A DNA stretch of 64,000 bases from Luteimonas sp. BLCC-B24 (GCF_028550595.1 NZ_JAQQGN010000001.1:1-64000); one strand, 5' to 3'; shown: positions 31,540 through 44,389, counted from the stretch's first letter. Program-made: numbers and translations. The notes: generated from the letters alone by a model not told the origin.

Positions 31540-33666
31540 TTACTTCAAGCCGCGGTTGCGCAGCAGCGCGTCGGCGGTCGGCATGCGACCGCGGAACGCG
31601 CGGTAGCTCTCGGCCGGGTCGCGGGTGTTGCCGACCTCGTAGACCTCGCGGCGCAGCCTGGCGGCGAGTTCCGGGTCGAACACGTTGCCGGCTTCCTTGA
31701 ACGCGTCGAAGCCGTCGGCGTCCATCGCCTCGGCCCAGGTATAGGCGTAGTAGCTCGCCGAGTAGCCGCCGTCGAAGATGTGGCTGAAGTGCGGCAGCCG
31801 GTGACGCATGCCGATCTCCTCGGGCACGCCGAGCTCGCGCAGCTGCGCCGCTTCCCACGTACGCGCATCGAAGTCCTGCGGCAGCTCGGTCATCTGGTGC
31901 AGACGCATGTCCAGAATCGCCGAGGACAGCTGCTGCACGGTCAGGAAGCCCTGGTTGAAGGTCTGCGCCTTCAGCAACGCCTCGAGCATCGGCTCGGGCA
32001 TCGGTTCGCCGGCGGCATTGCGGGCATGCGCGCGCAGGATGGCCGGCTCGGTGATCCAGTGCTCGTACACCTGGGACGGGAACTCGACGAAGTCACGCGA
32101 CACTGCGGTGCCCGACAGACTCGGATAGCGCGCCGTCGACAGCAGGCCGTGCAGGCCGTGGCCGAACTCGTGGAACAGCGTCTGCGCCTCGTCCAGCGAG
32201 ATCAGCGCACGCTCACCGCTCGCCGGCGGCGTGATGTTCTGGTTGTTGACGACGATCGGCGTGTCGCCCAGCAGCGCGTTGGGCACGCGGATGCTGTTCA
32301 TCCAGGCGCCCGGACGCTTCGTGGGCCGCGCGAACCAGTCGGCATAGAACAGGCCGACCTTGCGGCCGTCCGCCTCGCGGATTTCGAATACGCGCACGCC
32401 GTCGGCATACACCGGAATGTCGGTGCGCTCGTGCGCCGTCAGCCCGAACAGCTTCTGCGTGGTCTCGAACATCGCATCGACGATGCCGTCCAGCGGCATG
32501 TACTGCTTGACCTCCGCCTCGTCCAGCGCGAAGCGCTCACGACGCACCTGCTCGGCGTAATAGCGCCAGTCCCAGGGCTGGACATCGGTGATGCCGTCCT
32601 TCGCGGCCAGGGCCTCGATGTCGCGCAGCTCTTCGCGCGCCCGCACCAGGGCCGGCTGGTAGACCGCCATCAGCAGCTCCATCGCGGCATCGGTGGTCTT
32701 GGCCATCGAATCCTCGAGCACGAAGTCGGCATGGCTCGCCGCCCCCATCAGTTCGGCGCGCTCGATCCGCAACTGCACCAGGCGCTTGATCTCCTCGCTG
32801 GTGTTGTTGGCGTTGTCGTTGTCGCCGCGGTAGGTGAAGGCGCGCCAGATCTTCTCGCGTGCCGCACGGTTCGGCGCGGCCGTCAGAAAGGGCTCGGCCG
32901 ACGAACGCGTCGCCGGAAACAGGAATGCACCCGGCTGCCCGGCGGCGGTCGCGGCGGCGGCGGCCGCGCTGCGCTGATCCGCCGGCAGGCCTTCCACCTC
33001 GGCCTCACTCAGGAAGACGTCGTTGGCCTTCTGATCCGCCAGCAGCTTCTGACCGAATGCCACGCCCAGATTCGCCAGCTCTTCGTTGATCGCCGCCACG
33101 CGCGTGCGCGCCTCGGGCGAAAGCGCCGCACCGGCACGCACGAAACGCTTGTGGGTCTGCTCGAGCAGACGCATCTGCTCGGGCGTTAGCCCCAGCTCGG
33201 CGCGCGTGTTGTAGAGCGTGTCCACGCGCTGGAACAGCGCCTGGTCGAGCATCATTTCGTTCGAGAGACGCGCCAGCTTCGGCGCCACGTTCTTCTGCAC
33301 GGCCTGGTTGGCCGGGGTCGCATCGGCCGATGCCACGGTGAAGAAAGTGCTCGAGACACGTGCCAGCTGGCGCCCCGCCCGCTCCATCGCCTCGATGGTG
33401 TTCTCGAACGTCGGCGCGGCCGGATCATTGGCGATGCGCGCGCTTTCCTCACGCGCCTCGGCGATCGCCAGGTCGAACGCCGGCTCGTAATGCTCGGGGC
33501 GGATGCGATCGTACGGGGGCACGCCGTCGGGCGTGTTCCACGCCGTGGTCAGCGGATTGGCGGCCTGTTCCGCGCGGGTTTCGACGGATTGCGCTGCGCT
33601 CGGCAGGCTGGTGGCCAGAAGCGTCGCCGCGATCGCGGTGGACAGAAGGCAGGCACGAAAAACCAT
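31540..33666 (-). CDS. M3-family metallopeptidase, exported (Dcp/OpdA-like)
   Basis: The 708-residue thimet-oligopeptidase-type enzyme has an N-terminal signal peptide (MVFRACLLSTAIAATLLA, cut near PSAAQS). It also has the zinc motif HEFGH (in FHEFGHGLHG) with a downstream glutamate. It would cleave short peptides in the periplasm. The ATG at 33666 was chosen because it gives the signal peptide and has GGAG upstream; longer frames add an unlikely basic leader. It is monocistronic. Confidence 0.88.
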   Translation of the reverse strand: MVFRACLLSTAIAATLLATSLPSAAQSVETRAEQAANPLTTAWNTPDGVPPYDRIRPEHYEPAFDLAIAEAREESARIANDPAAPTFENTIEAMERAGRQLARVSSTFFTVASADATPANQAVQKNVAPKLARLSNEMMLDQALFQRVDTLYNTRAELGLTPEQMRLLEQTHKRFVRAGAALSPEARTRVAAINEELANLGVAFGQKLLADQKANDVFLSEAEVEGLPADQRSAAAAAATAAGQPGAFLFPATRSSAEPFLTAAPNRAAREKIWRAFTYRGDNDNANNTSEEIKRLVQLRIERAELMGAASHADFVLEDSMAKTTDAAMELLMAVYQPALVRAREELRDIEALAAKDGITDVQPWDWRYYAEQVRRERFALDEAEVKQYMPLDGIVDAMFETTQKLFGLTAHERTDIPVYADGVRVFEIREADGRKVGLFYADWFARPTKRPGAWMNSIRVPNALLGDTPIVVNNQNITPPASGERALISLDEAQTLFHEFGHGLHGLLSTARYPSLSGTAVSRDFVEFPSQVYEHWITEPAILRAHARNAAGEPMPEPMLEALLKAQTFNQGFLTVQQLSSAILDMRLHQMTELPQDFDARTWEAAQLRELGVPEEIGMRHRLPHFSHIFDGGYSASYYAYTWAEAMDADGFDAFKEAGNVFDPELAARLRREVYEVGNTRDPAESYRAFRGRMPTADALLRNRGLK

Positions 33667-34284
33667 GGTCTTGCTCCGAAGCTGGACTCTCAAAGGCATC
33701 GGTCCCGGTGACGGGGACCGCACGTATTCGTGTGAATGTATAACAGGCCGCGCGCTCGATGCCATTCGCGCCGTTCACCGAACTCCCGGAGCGCGGTACC
33801 ACGTCGCCCTGCCCCCGGTAGGCGCTGCGCCTCGCTTTCGCGGGGGGCGGGCATGCGTCGTCGCGAGCCCCCGGCGGCTGCCTGGTTGCACACGTCCGGC
33901 TGCTTCGTTGCGCAGAGACGGGAACCTGGAGCCTTGCGATGCCGCCGGACCGGCCTGCAGAACGAGGGCCGCAGTGCACGACGACTTCGGATTGCGTGCG
34001 CGTGCGCGCCGCGGATGCGCCCGCTGCCGTGGTACGGCACGTCATCCTGCCGCGGCGTCCCTGCGTGCGCGGGCGGCAAGGCACGTCGCACACGCCCTCG
34101 GCACGGCAAGGCCCCTGCTGCGAGCAGGCGAAGCGCGGACAAAGAGCGAAGCTGCGAATCGAACCTGCCACCGGCGCTGAGGATCGCTACCTGCCCCGCC
34201 GTGCAAGGCGATCGAGCCGCGATGCCGGCTCGACGCCTGACGCCGTCGCAGGTGCCCGCGACAGCATTTCGAAAACTCCAATGC
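33667..34284. other. stretch without a recognisable gene
   Basis: Open frames occur on both strands because of high GC, but none has a protein-like composition or binding site. The only clear element is the tRNA-transcript terminator at its right edge. Confidence 0.4.
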
Positions 34285-34313
34285 AAAACGGGCAGCTCAT
34301 TCGAGCTGCCCGT
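34285..34313 (-). terminator. terminator of the tRNA-Ala/tRNA-Glu transcript
   Basis: ACGGGCAGCTC (34288-34298) and GAGCTGCCCGT (34303-34313) form a perfect 11-bp stem with a 4-nt loop. On the minus strand it is followed by TTTT. Confidence 0.85.
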
Positions 34314-34325
34314 CTGCATGAAGAG

Positions 34326-34401
34326 TGGCGTCCCCACGGGGATTCGAACCCCGGTGTCCACCGTGAAAGGGTGGTGTCCTAGGCCTCTAGACGATGGGGA
34401 C
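34326..34401 (-). tRNA. tRNA-Glu (UUC)
   Basis: The 76-nt cloverleaf has acceptor stem GTCCCCA/TGGGGAC, a CCTTTCACGG anticodon arm with anticodon TTC, T arm GGTTCGAATCC and an encoded CCA end. Confidence 0.95.
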
Positions 34402-34461
34402 GCAGAAAACCGTCTTGCGTCGTTCCGATGATCAGGCCGTTGACGACCATCGGACAAATTG

Positions 34462-34537
34462 TGGTGGAGCCAGGCGGGATCGAACCGCCGACCTCCTGCA
34501 TGCCATGCAGGCGCTCTCCCAGCTGAGCTATGGCCCC
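34462..34537 (-). tRNA. tRNA-Ala (GGC)
   Basis: The 76-nt cloverleaf has acceptor GGGGCCA/TGGCTCC, anticodon arm CTGCATGGCATGCAG with anticodon GGC, T arm GGTTCGATCCC and an encoded CCA. It is upstream of tRNA-Glu on the same transcript. Confidence 0.95.
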
Positions 34538-34554
34538 ACGTTTGGGAGCGCGAA

Positions 34555-34583
34555 ATTGTAGTGTTCCTTATCGGCAACGTCAA
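34555..34583 (-). promoter_or_regulatory. sigma-70 promoter of the tRNA operon
   Basis: On the minus strand TTGACG (34578-34583) and TACAAT (34555-34560) are 17 bp apart, about 18 bp upstream of tRNA-Ala. Confidence 0.75.
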
Positions 34584-34631
34584 CAGAATTTCGTACACCC
34601 TTCGTTCGCTGCGTCCGTTCCGGGGAACGTG

Positions 34632-35138
34632 TCAGCCGGTGGCGCCGGCCTCGTTGCGATCGAGGCGCGCATCATCCGGATTTCGACGCAAGGTTGCAAG
34701 CCCGTGTCCCTGGTCGTGCAGGTACAGCAGCCATTTGCCGAGAAAGGTGTTCATGCGGGTGCGGTGATCGACGACCTCGACCGGCGGCGGGAACATGCCG
34801 ATCACGTCCTGCCAGCGCCGTCCGACATAGCAATGGGTGGCTTCCACCTGCCCGGCATCGCGATACAGCCGCAGATAGGCGGACGGATCGGGTTCACCCG
34901 TCGCCGGGTCGAGCATCGTGTAGCTCAGCCGCAGCTCGGTCGTATAGGCGTGCTGGGCCAGCACGTCGAGACGCACGGACAGCGCGCCCTCCACGTGCGA
35001 CACGTACTGACCCGGCGCCAGACGCCCCGGGTCGAACAGGCGCACCAGACGCCCGTGGTTTTCCGCATACAGCGCCATCAGCCAGCCGAACCGTCCCAGG
35101 GCGGGAAGTCGCGGCCGGCGTGTCATTACGTTCTGCAT
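34632..35138 (-). CDS. DUF1249 family protein
   Basis: This 168-residue soluble protein of the YqiB/DUF1249 family has RPRLPALGRFGWLMALYAENHGRL at the start (family-typical) and a FLGKWLLYLHDQGH segment near the C-terminus. The function is unknown. It stands between the tRNA operon and the PEP synthase regulator gene. Confidence 0.8.
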   Translation of the reverse strand: MQNVMTRRPRLPALGRFGWLMALYAENHGRLVRLFDPGRLAPGQYVSHVEGALSVRLDVLAQHAYTTELRLSYTMLDPATGEPDPSAYLRLYRDAGQVEATHCYVGRRWQDVIGMFPPPVEVVDHRTRMNTFLGKWLLYLHDQGHGLATLRRNPDDARLDRNEAGATG

Positions 35139-35195
35139 GGACCGATGCTACCGCGCGATCCGTGAACCCGGCAGACATTGACGACCCCGCGCGCG

Positions 35196-35215
35196 GCGCC
35201 CACGATGGTGGGCGC
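35196..35215. terminator. hairpin after the PEP synthase regulator gene
   Basis: GCGCCCAC and GTGGGCGC form a stem with a 4-nt loop just beyond the stop of the gene at 35222. T runs are short, so termination strength is uncertain. Confidence 0.45.
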
Positions 35216-35221
35216 GGCGTT

Positions 35222-36043
35222 TCAGTACATCACGCGCTCGATTCCGAGCGTCGACATCACCTTGCTGGAGATTTCCTCGATCGAGGTGTGCGTCGTACTC
35301 AGCACCGGCACGCGCTCGGCGCGGAACAGCGCCTCGGCGGCCACCACTTCGCTCTTGCAGGTTTCCAGCTTGGCGTAGCGGGAATTCGGCCTGCGCTCCT
35401 GGCGGATCTGGGCCAGGCGCACCGGATCGATCGTCAGCCCGAACAGCTTGCTGCGATGCGCACGCAGCCGCGGCGGCAGGCGATCGTGCTCCAGGTCTTC
35501 CTCGGTCAGCGGGTAGTTCGCCGCGCGCACGCCGTGATGCAGCGCCAGGTACACGCAGGTCGGCGTCTTGCCCGCGCGCGAAACCGCCACCAGGATCACG
35601 TCCGCCTCGTCGTAGTCCACCGACATGCCGTCGTCGTGGGTGAGCGCGAAATTCATCGCGTTGATGCGCCGGTGATAGGTGTCGAAATCCACCATGCCGT
35701 GCGCGCGTCCCACGCGCGACTCGCGTGTCTCCAGCAGCTCGCGCTCCAGCGGCTCGATGAACGGCGCGAACACGTCGAGCACCAGCGCCCCGCTCTCGCC
35801 CAGGGCCAGCGCCAGATTCTGATCGACGCAGGAACTCACGACGATCGGTCGCACGCCCATCGCCTCGCCACGTGCCCGGATCAGCGCGGCCACCTCGCGC
35901 GCGCGTTCGAGACTGTCGACGAACGGGATGCGGTTGGTGCTGAACTGCGTGCCGCTGAACTGCGTCAGCAGACTGTGGCCGATGGTTTCGGCAGTGATAC
36001 CGGTGCCATCGGACACATAGAAGACGGGGCGCGTGGCGGACAT
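35222..36043 (-). CDS. ppsR: PEP synthase regulatory protein (kinase/pyrophosphorylase)
   Basis: This 273-residue DUF299-family protein switches PEP synthase off and on by ADP-dependent phosphorylation and Pi-dependent dephosphorylation. It opens with [16 protein letters not shown] and has the P-loop [14 protein letters not shown] (about 150-163). The ATG at 36043 gives the normal family length; a longer frame adds an unlikely leader. It is divergent from ppsA, its target. Confidence 0.92.
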   Translation of the reverse strand: MSATRPVFYVSDGTGITAETIGHSLLTQFSGTQFSTNRIPFVDSLERAREVAALIRARGEAMGVRPIVVSSCVDQNLALALGESGALVLDVFAPFIEPLERELLETRESRVGRAHGMVDFDTYHRRINAMNFALTHDDGMSVDYDEADVILVAVSRAGKTPTCVYLALHHGVRAANYPLTEEDLEHDRLPPRLRAHRSKLFGLTIDPVRLAQIRQERRPNSRYAKLETCKSEVVAAEALFRAERVPVLSTTHTSIEEISSKVMSTLGIERVMY

Positions 36044-36155
36044 GCGGTGATCCGGTCGTGCGACGAGCGCCTTCGCGCCCGGGAAGGCTAAAATAACCGT
36101 TCCATACCGGGCCTGCCCGGTCATCCCCTCGATTCACGCGACACGGAGTTTCCTC

Positions 36156-38540
<2,385 letters not shown>

Positions 38541-38589
38541 GACCACGTTCGCTTCATGCCGCGTCGGCGAGGCTGACGCGGCCCACGAG

Positions 38590-38616
38590 CCCCGCTCCGG
38601 CGGGGCTTCGTGTGTC
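38590..38616 (+). terminator. possible terminator after ppsA
   Basis: GAGCCCCGC and GCGGGGCTTC form a GC-rich hairpin about 50 bp after the ppsA stop, followed by a weak T-containing run. Confidence 0.45.
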
Positions 38617-38664
38617 CGGGCCGCCGCGTGCGGTCCGCCGCCAACCCATCGACGGAGAACCGCC

Positions 38665-39561
38665 GTGTTGCAATTCGAGAACGTGCACTGGAACCAGTTG
38701 CTGGTGCTGTGGGGGCCGACCCTGCTGAAGGCCGCCGCGGTACTGGTCATCGGACTGTGGCTCGCGCGGCGGCTCACCGGCATGGTGCCCGCCGCCCTCA
38801 CCCGCTTCGGGTTCGACCCGATGCTGGGCAGCTTCCTGCGCAACGTGGCCTATATCGCCGCCGTGGTGATCGTGGTGGTGGTCGCACTCGGCACCCTGGG
38901 CGTGCAGACCGCGCCGCTGCTCGCGGTCATCGGCACCGCCGGTCTCGCGATCGGCCTGGCGCTCAAGGATTCGCTGTCCAACATCGCGTCGGGCGTGATG
39001 CTGGTGACCCTGCGCCCCTTCCACGTCGGCGACGTGGTCACCGCCGCCGGGCAGACCGGCACGGTGCGCGAAGTGCGCATCTTCCAGAGCGTGCTCGAAG
39101 GCCCCGACAAGCAGCTGCACACCATTCCGAACAATCTGATCACCTCGTCGGTGATCACCAATCTCACCACGCAGGGCATCCGCCGCGTGGAGCTGGTGAT
39201 CGGCATCGGCTACGGCGACGACATCGACACCGCGCGCCGCGTGGCGCTGGAGCAGGTGCGCGCCGATTCGCGCGTGCTCGACGAACCGGGCGCCGACGTG
39301 GTGGTTTACGAACTCGGCGACAACGCGGTGAATCTGGGCATCCGCTGCTTCGTCAAATCGTCCGACTGGTTCGGCACCAAGACCACGCTGCTCGAGCGCA
39401 TCAAGGTGGCCTTCGATGCCGCCGGCATCAACATTCCGTATCCCCAGCGCGACACGCACCTGTACCTCTACGACCAGGACGGTCAGCGCACTTCCCTGCC
39501 CGCGCCGGCGCCGGCGCCGGTGCAGACGCTCGTCGAACCGCAGCGCGACGCGGCCGCGTAA
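38665..39561 (+). CDS. mscS: small-conductance mechanosensitive channel (MscS family)
   Basis: The 298-residue product has three N-terminal membrane helices, a pore helix rich in Gly/Ala (GTAGLAIGLALKDSLSNIA, about 92-110), then the MscS beta domain (RPFHVGDVV) and alpha/beta end. It opens on hypo-osmotic shock. The GTG at 38665 follows ACGGAGAAC. It ends in a Pro/Ala tail. Confidence 0.9.
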   Translation: MLQFENVHWNQLLVLWGPTLLKAAAVLVIGLWLARRLTGMVPAALTRFGFDPMLGSFLRNVAYIAAVVIVVVVALGTLGVQTAPLLAVIGTAGLAIGLALKDSLSNIASGVMLVTLRPFHVGDVVTAAGQTGTVREVRIFQSVLEGPDKQLHTIPNNLITSSVITNLTTQGIRRVELVIGIGYGDDIDTARRVALEQVRADSRVLDEPGADVVVYELGDNAVNLGIRCFVKSSDWFGTKTTLLERIKVAFDAAGINIPYPQRDTHLYLYDQDGQRTSLPAPAPAPVQTLVEPQRDAAA

Positions 39562-39589
39562 GGCGGACGCGAGGGCGCGACACGATGCG

Positions 39590-40345
39590 CGCATGCGGCC
39601 CGCCCAGCTCCAGTCGAAGGTGCGCACGGCCTTGCGCGAATCGGGCTCGTAGACCGGCAGGAGGCTGCCCTCGCCGCTCTCCTGCCACGGAGAGCCGGCG
39701 CTGGACGCGCCGAAACGGAACGGTCGCCCGTCGCCCGCCGCATATGCGCGGAAACACGTCGTCGGGATCGGCCGTGTTCATGACGAACGCCTCGGGCGCC
39801 GTTGGGAGTCCGGTCCAGTTGCCGTTGCCGGTGGTCCCGCCGCGCTGCTCGAGCACGCCGCCATGGTCCCAGTCGCCGTGGCTGTGCGAGTCGTCCGCAT
39901 CGGGATACGTCAGTACACCGGAGCGGTGGCAGCGCTGGATCGACGCCGCGTCACGGGCCTGCTGCTGCGCGTCGTGCGCCTGCCTCTCCGCCGAGGCCGC
40001 CGCGTCCACCGGCGCGTCGTCGGCCGCGTGCTCGAACAGGACCTACTCCTGGTCTCCGGGGAAGCGCTAGCGGTCATCCGCTTCCGGACGGAACGCCAGC
40101 CGGTTCTCGCGCGTGCAGGCGTTGTGGGATTCGCCGGTGTGATCGCCGACGTCGCCCTCAGGGCTCGAGCGGGCTGAGCAGATGCACTCGGCCGAACGGG
40201 TGGGGCTCGATCGCAGACAGCTCGATCGACACCAGCGGATACAGATGACGCGCCAACCACGCCTGCTCCGGCACGCACATGGACTCCGCGCCGGGAAACA
40301 TGAGCAGCCGCGCGTCCGCGTGTTCCAGCCGCTGCTCCAGCGCGC
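39590..40345 (-). pseudogene. decayed coding region downstream of orn
   Basis: Several minus-strand pieces have protein-like composition but lie in different frames. These are LMFPGAESMCVPEQAWLARH and HPFGRVHLL (near 40170-40345), GDVGDHTGESHNAC and LAFRPEADDR (near 40060-40160), HGDWDHGGVLEQRGG and AFVMNTADPDDVFPR (near 39750-39870), and GEGSLLPVYEPDSRKAV (near 39620-39680). Stops and frame changes separate them. It reads like one gene broken by frameshifts. I do not recognise the family. Confidence 0.35.
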
Positions 40346-40906
40346 TCAGTCCTTGGCCAGGGCCGCCATGTGCCGACGGTAGTGGCGCAGTTCGTCGATC
40401 GAATCCCGCACGTCGCTCAACGCGGTATGCGCCGAATGCTTGGTGAAGCCGCCCAGCACCTGCGGCGCCCAACGGCGGGCGAGTTCCTTGATCGTCGACA
40501 CATCGAGGTTGCGGTAGTGGAAGAACTTCTCCAGCCGCGGCATCTGCCGGTGCAGGAACCGGCGGTCCTGGCAGATCGAATTGCCGCACATCGGCGAGCT
40601 GCCGGGCGGCAGCCACTGGGCGAGAAACGTCAGCGTCCGCGCCTCGGCCTCGTCCATCCCCACGCCCTGTTCCAGCGACCGTCGCCACAGGCCCGACCGG
40701 GTGTGCTGGTTGCGGTTCCAGTCGTCCATCGCCTCCAGGGTTTCGAGCGAGTGGCGGATCGCCAGCTCCGGGCCTTCGGCCAGAATGTTGAGCTGGGCAT
40801 CGGTGACGATGGTCGCGATCTCCAGGATGTGATCGTGATCGGTGTCGAGCCCGGTCATTTCCAGATCGATCCAGATCAGCCTGCCGTCGCCGAGTTTTTC
40901 CGTCAT
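40346..40906 (-). CDS. orn: oligoribonuclease
   Basis: This 186-residue DEDDh 3'-5' exonuclease degrades 2-5-nt RNAs and pGpG. The motifs are [12 protein letters not shown] (Exo I), [11 protein letters not shown] (Exo II) and [11 protein letters not shown] (Exo III with the catalytic His). Full length and well conserved. It is divergent from the DUF2721 gene. Confidence 0.95.
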   Translation of the reverse strand: MTEKLGDGRLIWIDLEMTGLDTDHDHILEIATIVTDAQLNILAEGPELAIRHSLETLEAMDDWNRNQHTRSGLWRRSLEQGVGMDEAEARTLTFLAQWLPPGSSPMCGNSICQDRRFLHRQMPRLEKFFHYRNLDVSTIKELARRWAPQVLGGFTKHSAHTALSDVRDSIDELRHYRRHMAALAKD

Positions 40907-41004
40907 GGGTGTTCGCGTTCGTGGACGTGACGGCGCATGATAGCCCAGACGTTTCCAGGGCTCCGGCCGCCGTGTTCCCGAACCAGATTTTCTCGAGTCC
41001 CGAG

Positions 41005-41472
41005 ATGACCCACTACGCGATCCTGACGGCGATGCTCGCGCCGGCGTTCTTCCTCACCGCCACGGCGGCGCTGCTGGGCTCGGCCAATTCGCGCCTGGCG
41101 CGAGTGATCGACCGCACCCGCGCGCTGCTGCGCGAGCTCGCCGACGAATCGCTCACCGATGCCGACGACCGGCGCGTGCTCGAAGCGCGCATCGCCCTGC
41201 AGCGGCGGCGCAGCCACATCATCCTGCGCGGCAGCCAGCTGCTGTATCTGGCGATCAGCTGTTTCGTCGGTACCAGCCTCAGCGTGGCCGGCGACTCCTT
41301 CCTCGATCACCGCTTCGCCTATGCGCCGACGCTGCTGGCCGCGCTGGGCGTGCTGGCGATGTTCGCCGCGAGCCTGCTGCTCGCACGCGAGGCGGCGATG
41401 GCGGTGCGTGCGGTCAACGAGGAAATGGACGACGCGCACCGCAAGGCCAACCGGCGCAGTCCGCTGATCTGA
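41005..41472 (+). CDS. DUF2721 family membrane protein
   Basis: The 155-residue product has a first membrane helix (about 8-28), an Arg/Asp/Glu-rich helical segment with [12 protein letters not shown] (family-typical), and two further helices (about 77-95 and 105-125). The ATG at 41005 is preferred to a longer frame from 40909 because the family begins near the first helix. Function unknown. Confidence 0.75.
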   Translation: MTHYAILTAMLAPAFFLTATAALLGSANSRLARVIDRTRALLRELADESLTDADDRRVLEARIALQRRRSHIILRGSQLLYLAISCFVGTSLSVAGDSFLDHRFAYAPTLLAALGVLAMFAASLLLAREAAMAVRAVNEEMDDAHRKANRRSPLI

Positions 41473-41480
41473 GCGCGCGC

Positions 41481-41987
<507 letters not shown>

Positions 41988-42545
41988 TCAGCGCGTCGCC
42001 TGGATGTGCGCCGCGAAATCCGCAATGAACGCCGCCAGCTGGCCGCGGACCTTCTCGTCCTGCAACGTGCCCTCCGGATCGAAGGCCTGTCCGGCGCGGG
42101 AGACCAGCAGGCGTCCGCCGGCCCAGTGCTGGCAACCCAGCGTACGCAGCACCGGCAGCCACGCGTTCTGCGCGAGGATGGTGCCGAAGCCGCCGGGCGA
42201 TGCGCCGATCACCGCGACGGGCCGTCCACCGAACAATGCGGGAATGCCGCTGCCGGGACGCGACAGCCAGTCGATCGCGTTCTTGAACACGCCCGGGATG
42301 CCGTTGTTGTACTCGGGCGTCACCAGCAGCAGACCGTCACTGGCCAGCACGCGCGCCTTCAGTGCCTCGACGGCCTCGGGACTGCCGGCGCGCGCTTCCA
42401 GGTCGCCGTCGTAGAGCGGAATGCCGTGCAGGGTGGCGACGTCGACCGTCACGCCCTCGCCCGCCACGTCCCGCGCGGCGTGCAACAGGCCGGTGTTGTA
42501 GGACGCAGCACGCAGGCTGCCGGAAATACCGAGAATCCGGGGCAT
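41988..42545 (-). CDS. NADPH-dependent FMN reductase-type flavoprotein
   Basis: The 185-residue flavodoxin-fold protein has the FMN phosphate loop GSLRAASYN near the N-terminus and TPEYNNGIPGVFKNAIDWLS (about 75-95), which marks the NAD(P)H-dependent FMN reductase and chromate/quinone reductase group. The electron acceptor cannot be told. Confidence 0.85.
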   Translation of the reverse strand: MPRILGISGSLRAASYNTGLLHAARDVAGEGVTVDVATLHGIPLYDGDLEARAGSPEAVEALKARVLASDGLLLVTPEYNNGIPGVFKNAIDWLSRPGSGIPALFGGRPVAVIGASPGGFGTILAQNAWLPVLRTLGCQHWAGGRLLVSRAGQAFDPEGTLQDEKVRGQLAAFIADFAAHIQATR

Positions 42546-42618
42546 CGGAGGGCTTCGCAGGCCGTGGCGCGCGACACCGTGTCGCGGCTCGCGGCGACTG
42601 TACCGCAGACGCCCGACC

Positions 42619-44202
42619 TCAGTCCGCCTGCACGGGCGTCGCCTCGCCGCGCTGCGACGGAGCCGCGCGCCACTGCGCCGCCTCCCGGTGGATCGTCGCG
42701 CGCTCGTCCGGGCCGAGCCGCTCGAGCGCGCGTACCTGCAGCCGCGTGCGCGGGTTGGCCGTCAGCAGCGCCTCGTGGCGGAGCATGAAATCCCAGTACA
42801 GGCGCGTGTACGGACAGGCCTGCGGCCCGGTGCGTCGGCCGGGATCGAAGGCGCACCGCCGGCAGTAACTGCCGGCGCTCATGCGCTCGATGTAGCGCCC
42901 GCTGGCGATGTAGGGCTTGCTCGACATCAGGCCGCCATCGGCGTACTGGCTCATGCCGAGCACGTTGGGCATCTCCACCCACTCCACCGCATCCACATAG
43001 ACGGCGAGGAACCAGCGATGCACCTGGGCCGGCTCGACGCCCAGCAGCTGGGCGTAGAGCCCGATCACCATCAGCCGCTGGATGTGGTGGGCATAGCCGA
43101 GGTCGAGTGTCTGGCGCAGTGCGTCGGCCAGGCACGGCATCGGGGCGTCCCCCGTCCAGTAGAAGCCGGGCAGATCGCCGGCGGCCTGCAGCGCGTTCGC
43201 ATCCGCGTAGCGCGGCATCTGCGTCCAGTACACCCCGCGCACGTACTCGCGCCAGCCGAGGATCTGGCGGATGTAGCCCTCGGCCGCCGCCAGCGGCACG
43301 CGGCCTGCACGCCACGCGGCCTCCACCGCATCGACGACCTCGCGCGGGCCCAGCAGCTTGAGGTTCAACGCCGACGCGATCTGCGAGTGCCACAGCCACG
43401 GCGCCTCGGGCCACAGCGCATCCTGCCAGCGGCCGAAGGCCGGCAGGCGCTCGTCGACGAACCGGGCCAGCGCATCCAGCGCCTGCGCGCGCGTCACCGG
43501 CCAGGCAAAATGGTCGAGGCGGCCGGGATGACCGGCAAAGCGCGTCGCCACCAGCGCAAGCACTTCGCGCGTGATCGCATCGGGCTCGACCCGCAGCGGC
43601 GCCGGCAACGCGCCGGGGCCTCGCGCGTCGAAGGGCGCGCGGTTCTCGGCGTCGAAATTCCAGCGTCCGCCTGCGGGCGCGTCGCCGTCCATCAGCACGC
43701 CGTGCCGGCGGCGCATCTCGCGATAGAAGAACTCCAGCCGGAGTTCCGGCTGATCGCGTGCCCACGCGGCGAATGCACGCACGTCGCAGTAGAAATGCCG
43801 GTCCGGTTCGATCACCAGCGGCACGTCGGCGGAGGCAACGGTCGCGCGCAGCGCCTGCAGCACGCGCCAGTCGCCCGGTGCGGTCAGACGCACGCTGCGC
43901 GGGCGCAGTCGCGCGATCGCGTCGGCCAGTTCCGCGCCCAGCGTGCCGCGGTTGTCGACGTCGTCGAGCCGCCGGTAGTGGACCGTCCAGCCCTCGGCAC
44001 GCCGGTCCCGGGCGAAGTGGCGCATCGCGCTCAGAAACAAGGCCGTGCGCGTCTTCGTCGACCAGACGTGGGTGGATTCCTCGGCGACTTCCGCCATCCA
44101 GATCGCATCACGCGCCGGGTCGCAGCCGTCGAAGGCGGCGGCCGACGCATCGAGCTGATCGCCGAGCACGACGACCAGATGACGGACGCCGGGCTCAGCC
44201 AT
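42619..44202 (-). CDS. FeS bacterial cryptochrome/photolyase (PhrB-like)
   Basis: This 527-residue protein of the FeS-BCP class ((6-4) photolyases) has an N-terminal Rossmann part (HLVVVLGDQLD) and an FAD-binding helical domain. Four Cys suit a 4Fe-4S cluster: one in APMPCLADA (about 350), then YCRRC and QACPY near the C-terminus. The family repairs (6-4) photoproducts. Its ATG overlaps the stop of the DUF2256 gene by 8 nt. Confidence 0.88.
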   Translation of the reverse strand: MAEPGVRHLVVVLGDQLDASAAAFDGCDPARDAIWMAEVAEESTHVWSTKTRTALFLSAMRHFARDRRAEGWTVHYRRLDDVDNRGTLGAELADAIARLRPRSVRLTAPGDWRVLQALRATVASADVPLVIEPDRHFYCDVRAFAAWARDQPELRLEFFYREMRRRHGVLMDGDAPAGGRWNFDAENRAPFDARGPGALPAPLRVEPDAITREVLALVATRFAGHPGRLDHFAWPVTRAQALDALARFVDERLPAFGRWQDALWPEAPWLWHSQIASALNLKLLGPREVVDAVEAAWRAGRVPLAAAEGYIRQILGWREYVRGVYWTQMPRYADANALQAAGDLPGFYWTGDAPMPCLADALRQTLDLGYAHHIQRLMVIGLYAQLLGVEPAQVHRWFLAVYVDAVEWVEMPNVLGMSQYADGGLMSSKPYIASGRYIERMSAGSYCRRCAFDPGRRTGPQACPYTRLYWDFMLRHEALLTANPRTRLQVRALERLGPDERATIHREAAQWRAAPSQRGEATPVQAD

Positions 44203-44389
44203 CGGGGGCCGCTACGGGCACGGCCGCCGCGCCCTTGTTGCGCCGGCAGCGCTCGGAGCAGTAACGCACCTCGTCCCAGGTCTTCGCCCAGGCCTTGCGC
44301 CAGGTCATCGTGCGGCCGCAGACCGCGCAGGGCTTGCGGGGCAGGAAGGCCTTGTTGCCGGCGAAATCACGAGTGCGGGCAGGCGTCAT
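44195..44389 (-). CDS. DUF2256 small zinc-ribbon protein
   Basis: The 64-residue product has KPCAVCGRTMTWRKAW and VRYCSERCRR, the CxxC and CxxxC pairs of DUF2256, which is almost always found beside FeS cryptochromes. It overlaps the photolyase gene and likely helps it. The role is not proven. Confidence 0.82.
   Translation of the reverse strand: MTPARTRDFAGNKAFLPRKPCAVCGRTMTWRKAWAKTWDEVRYCSERCRRNKGAAAVPVAAPDG

Noticed and set aside
31354..33189. 611-codon frame opposite the M3 peptidase.
   Set aside because: Antisense shadow; the peptidase has HEFGH and a signal peptide.
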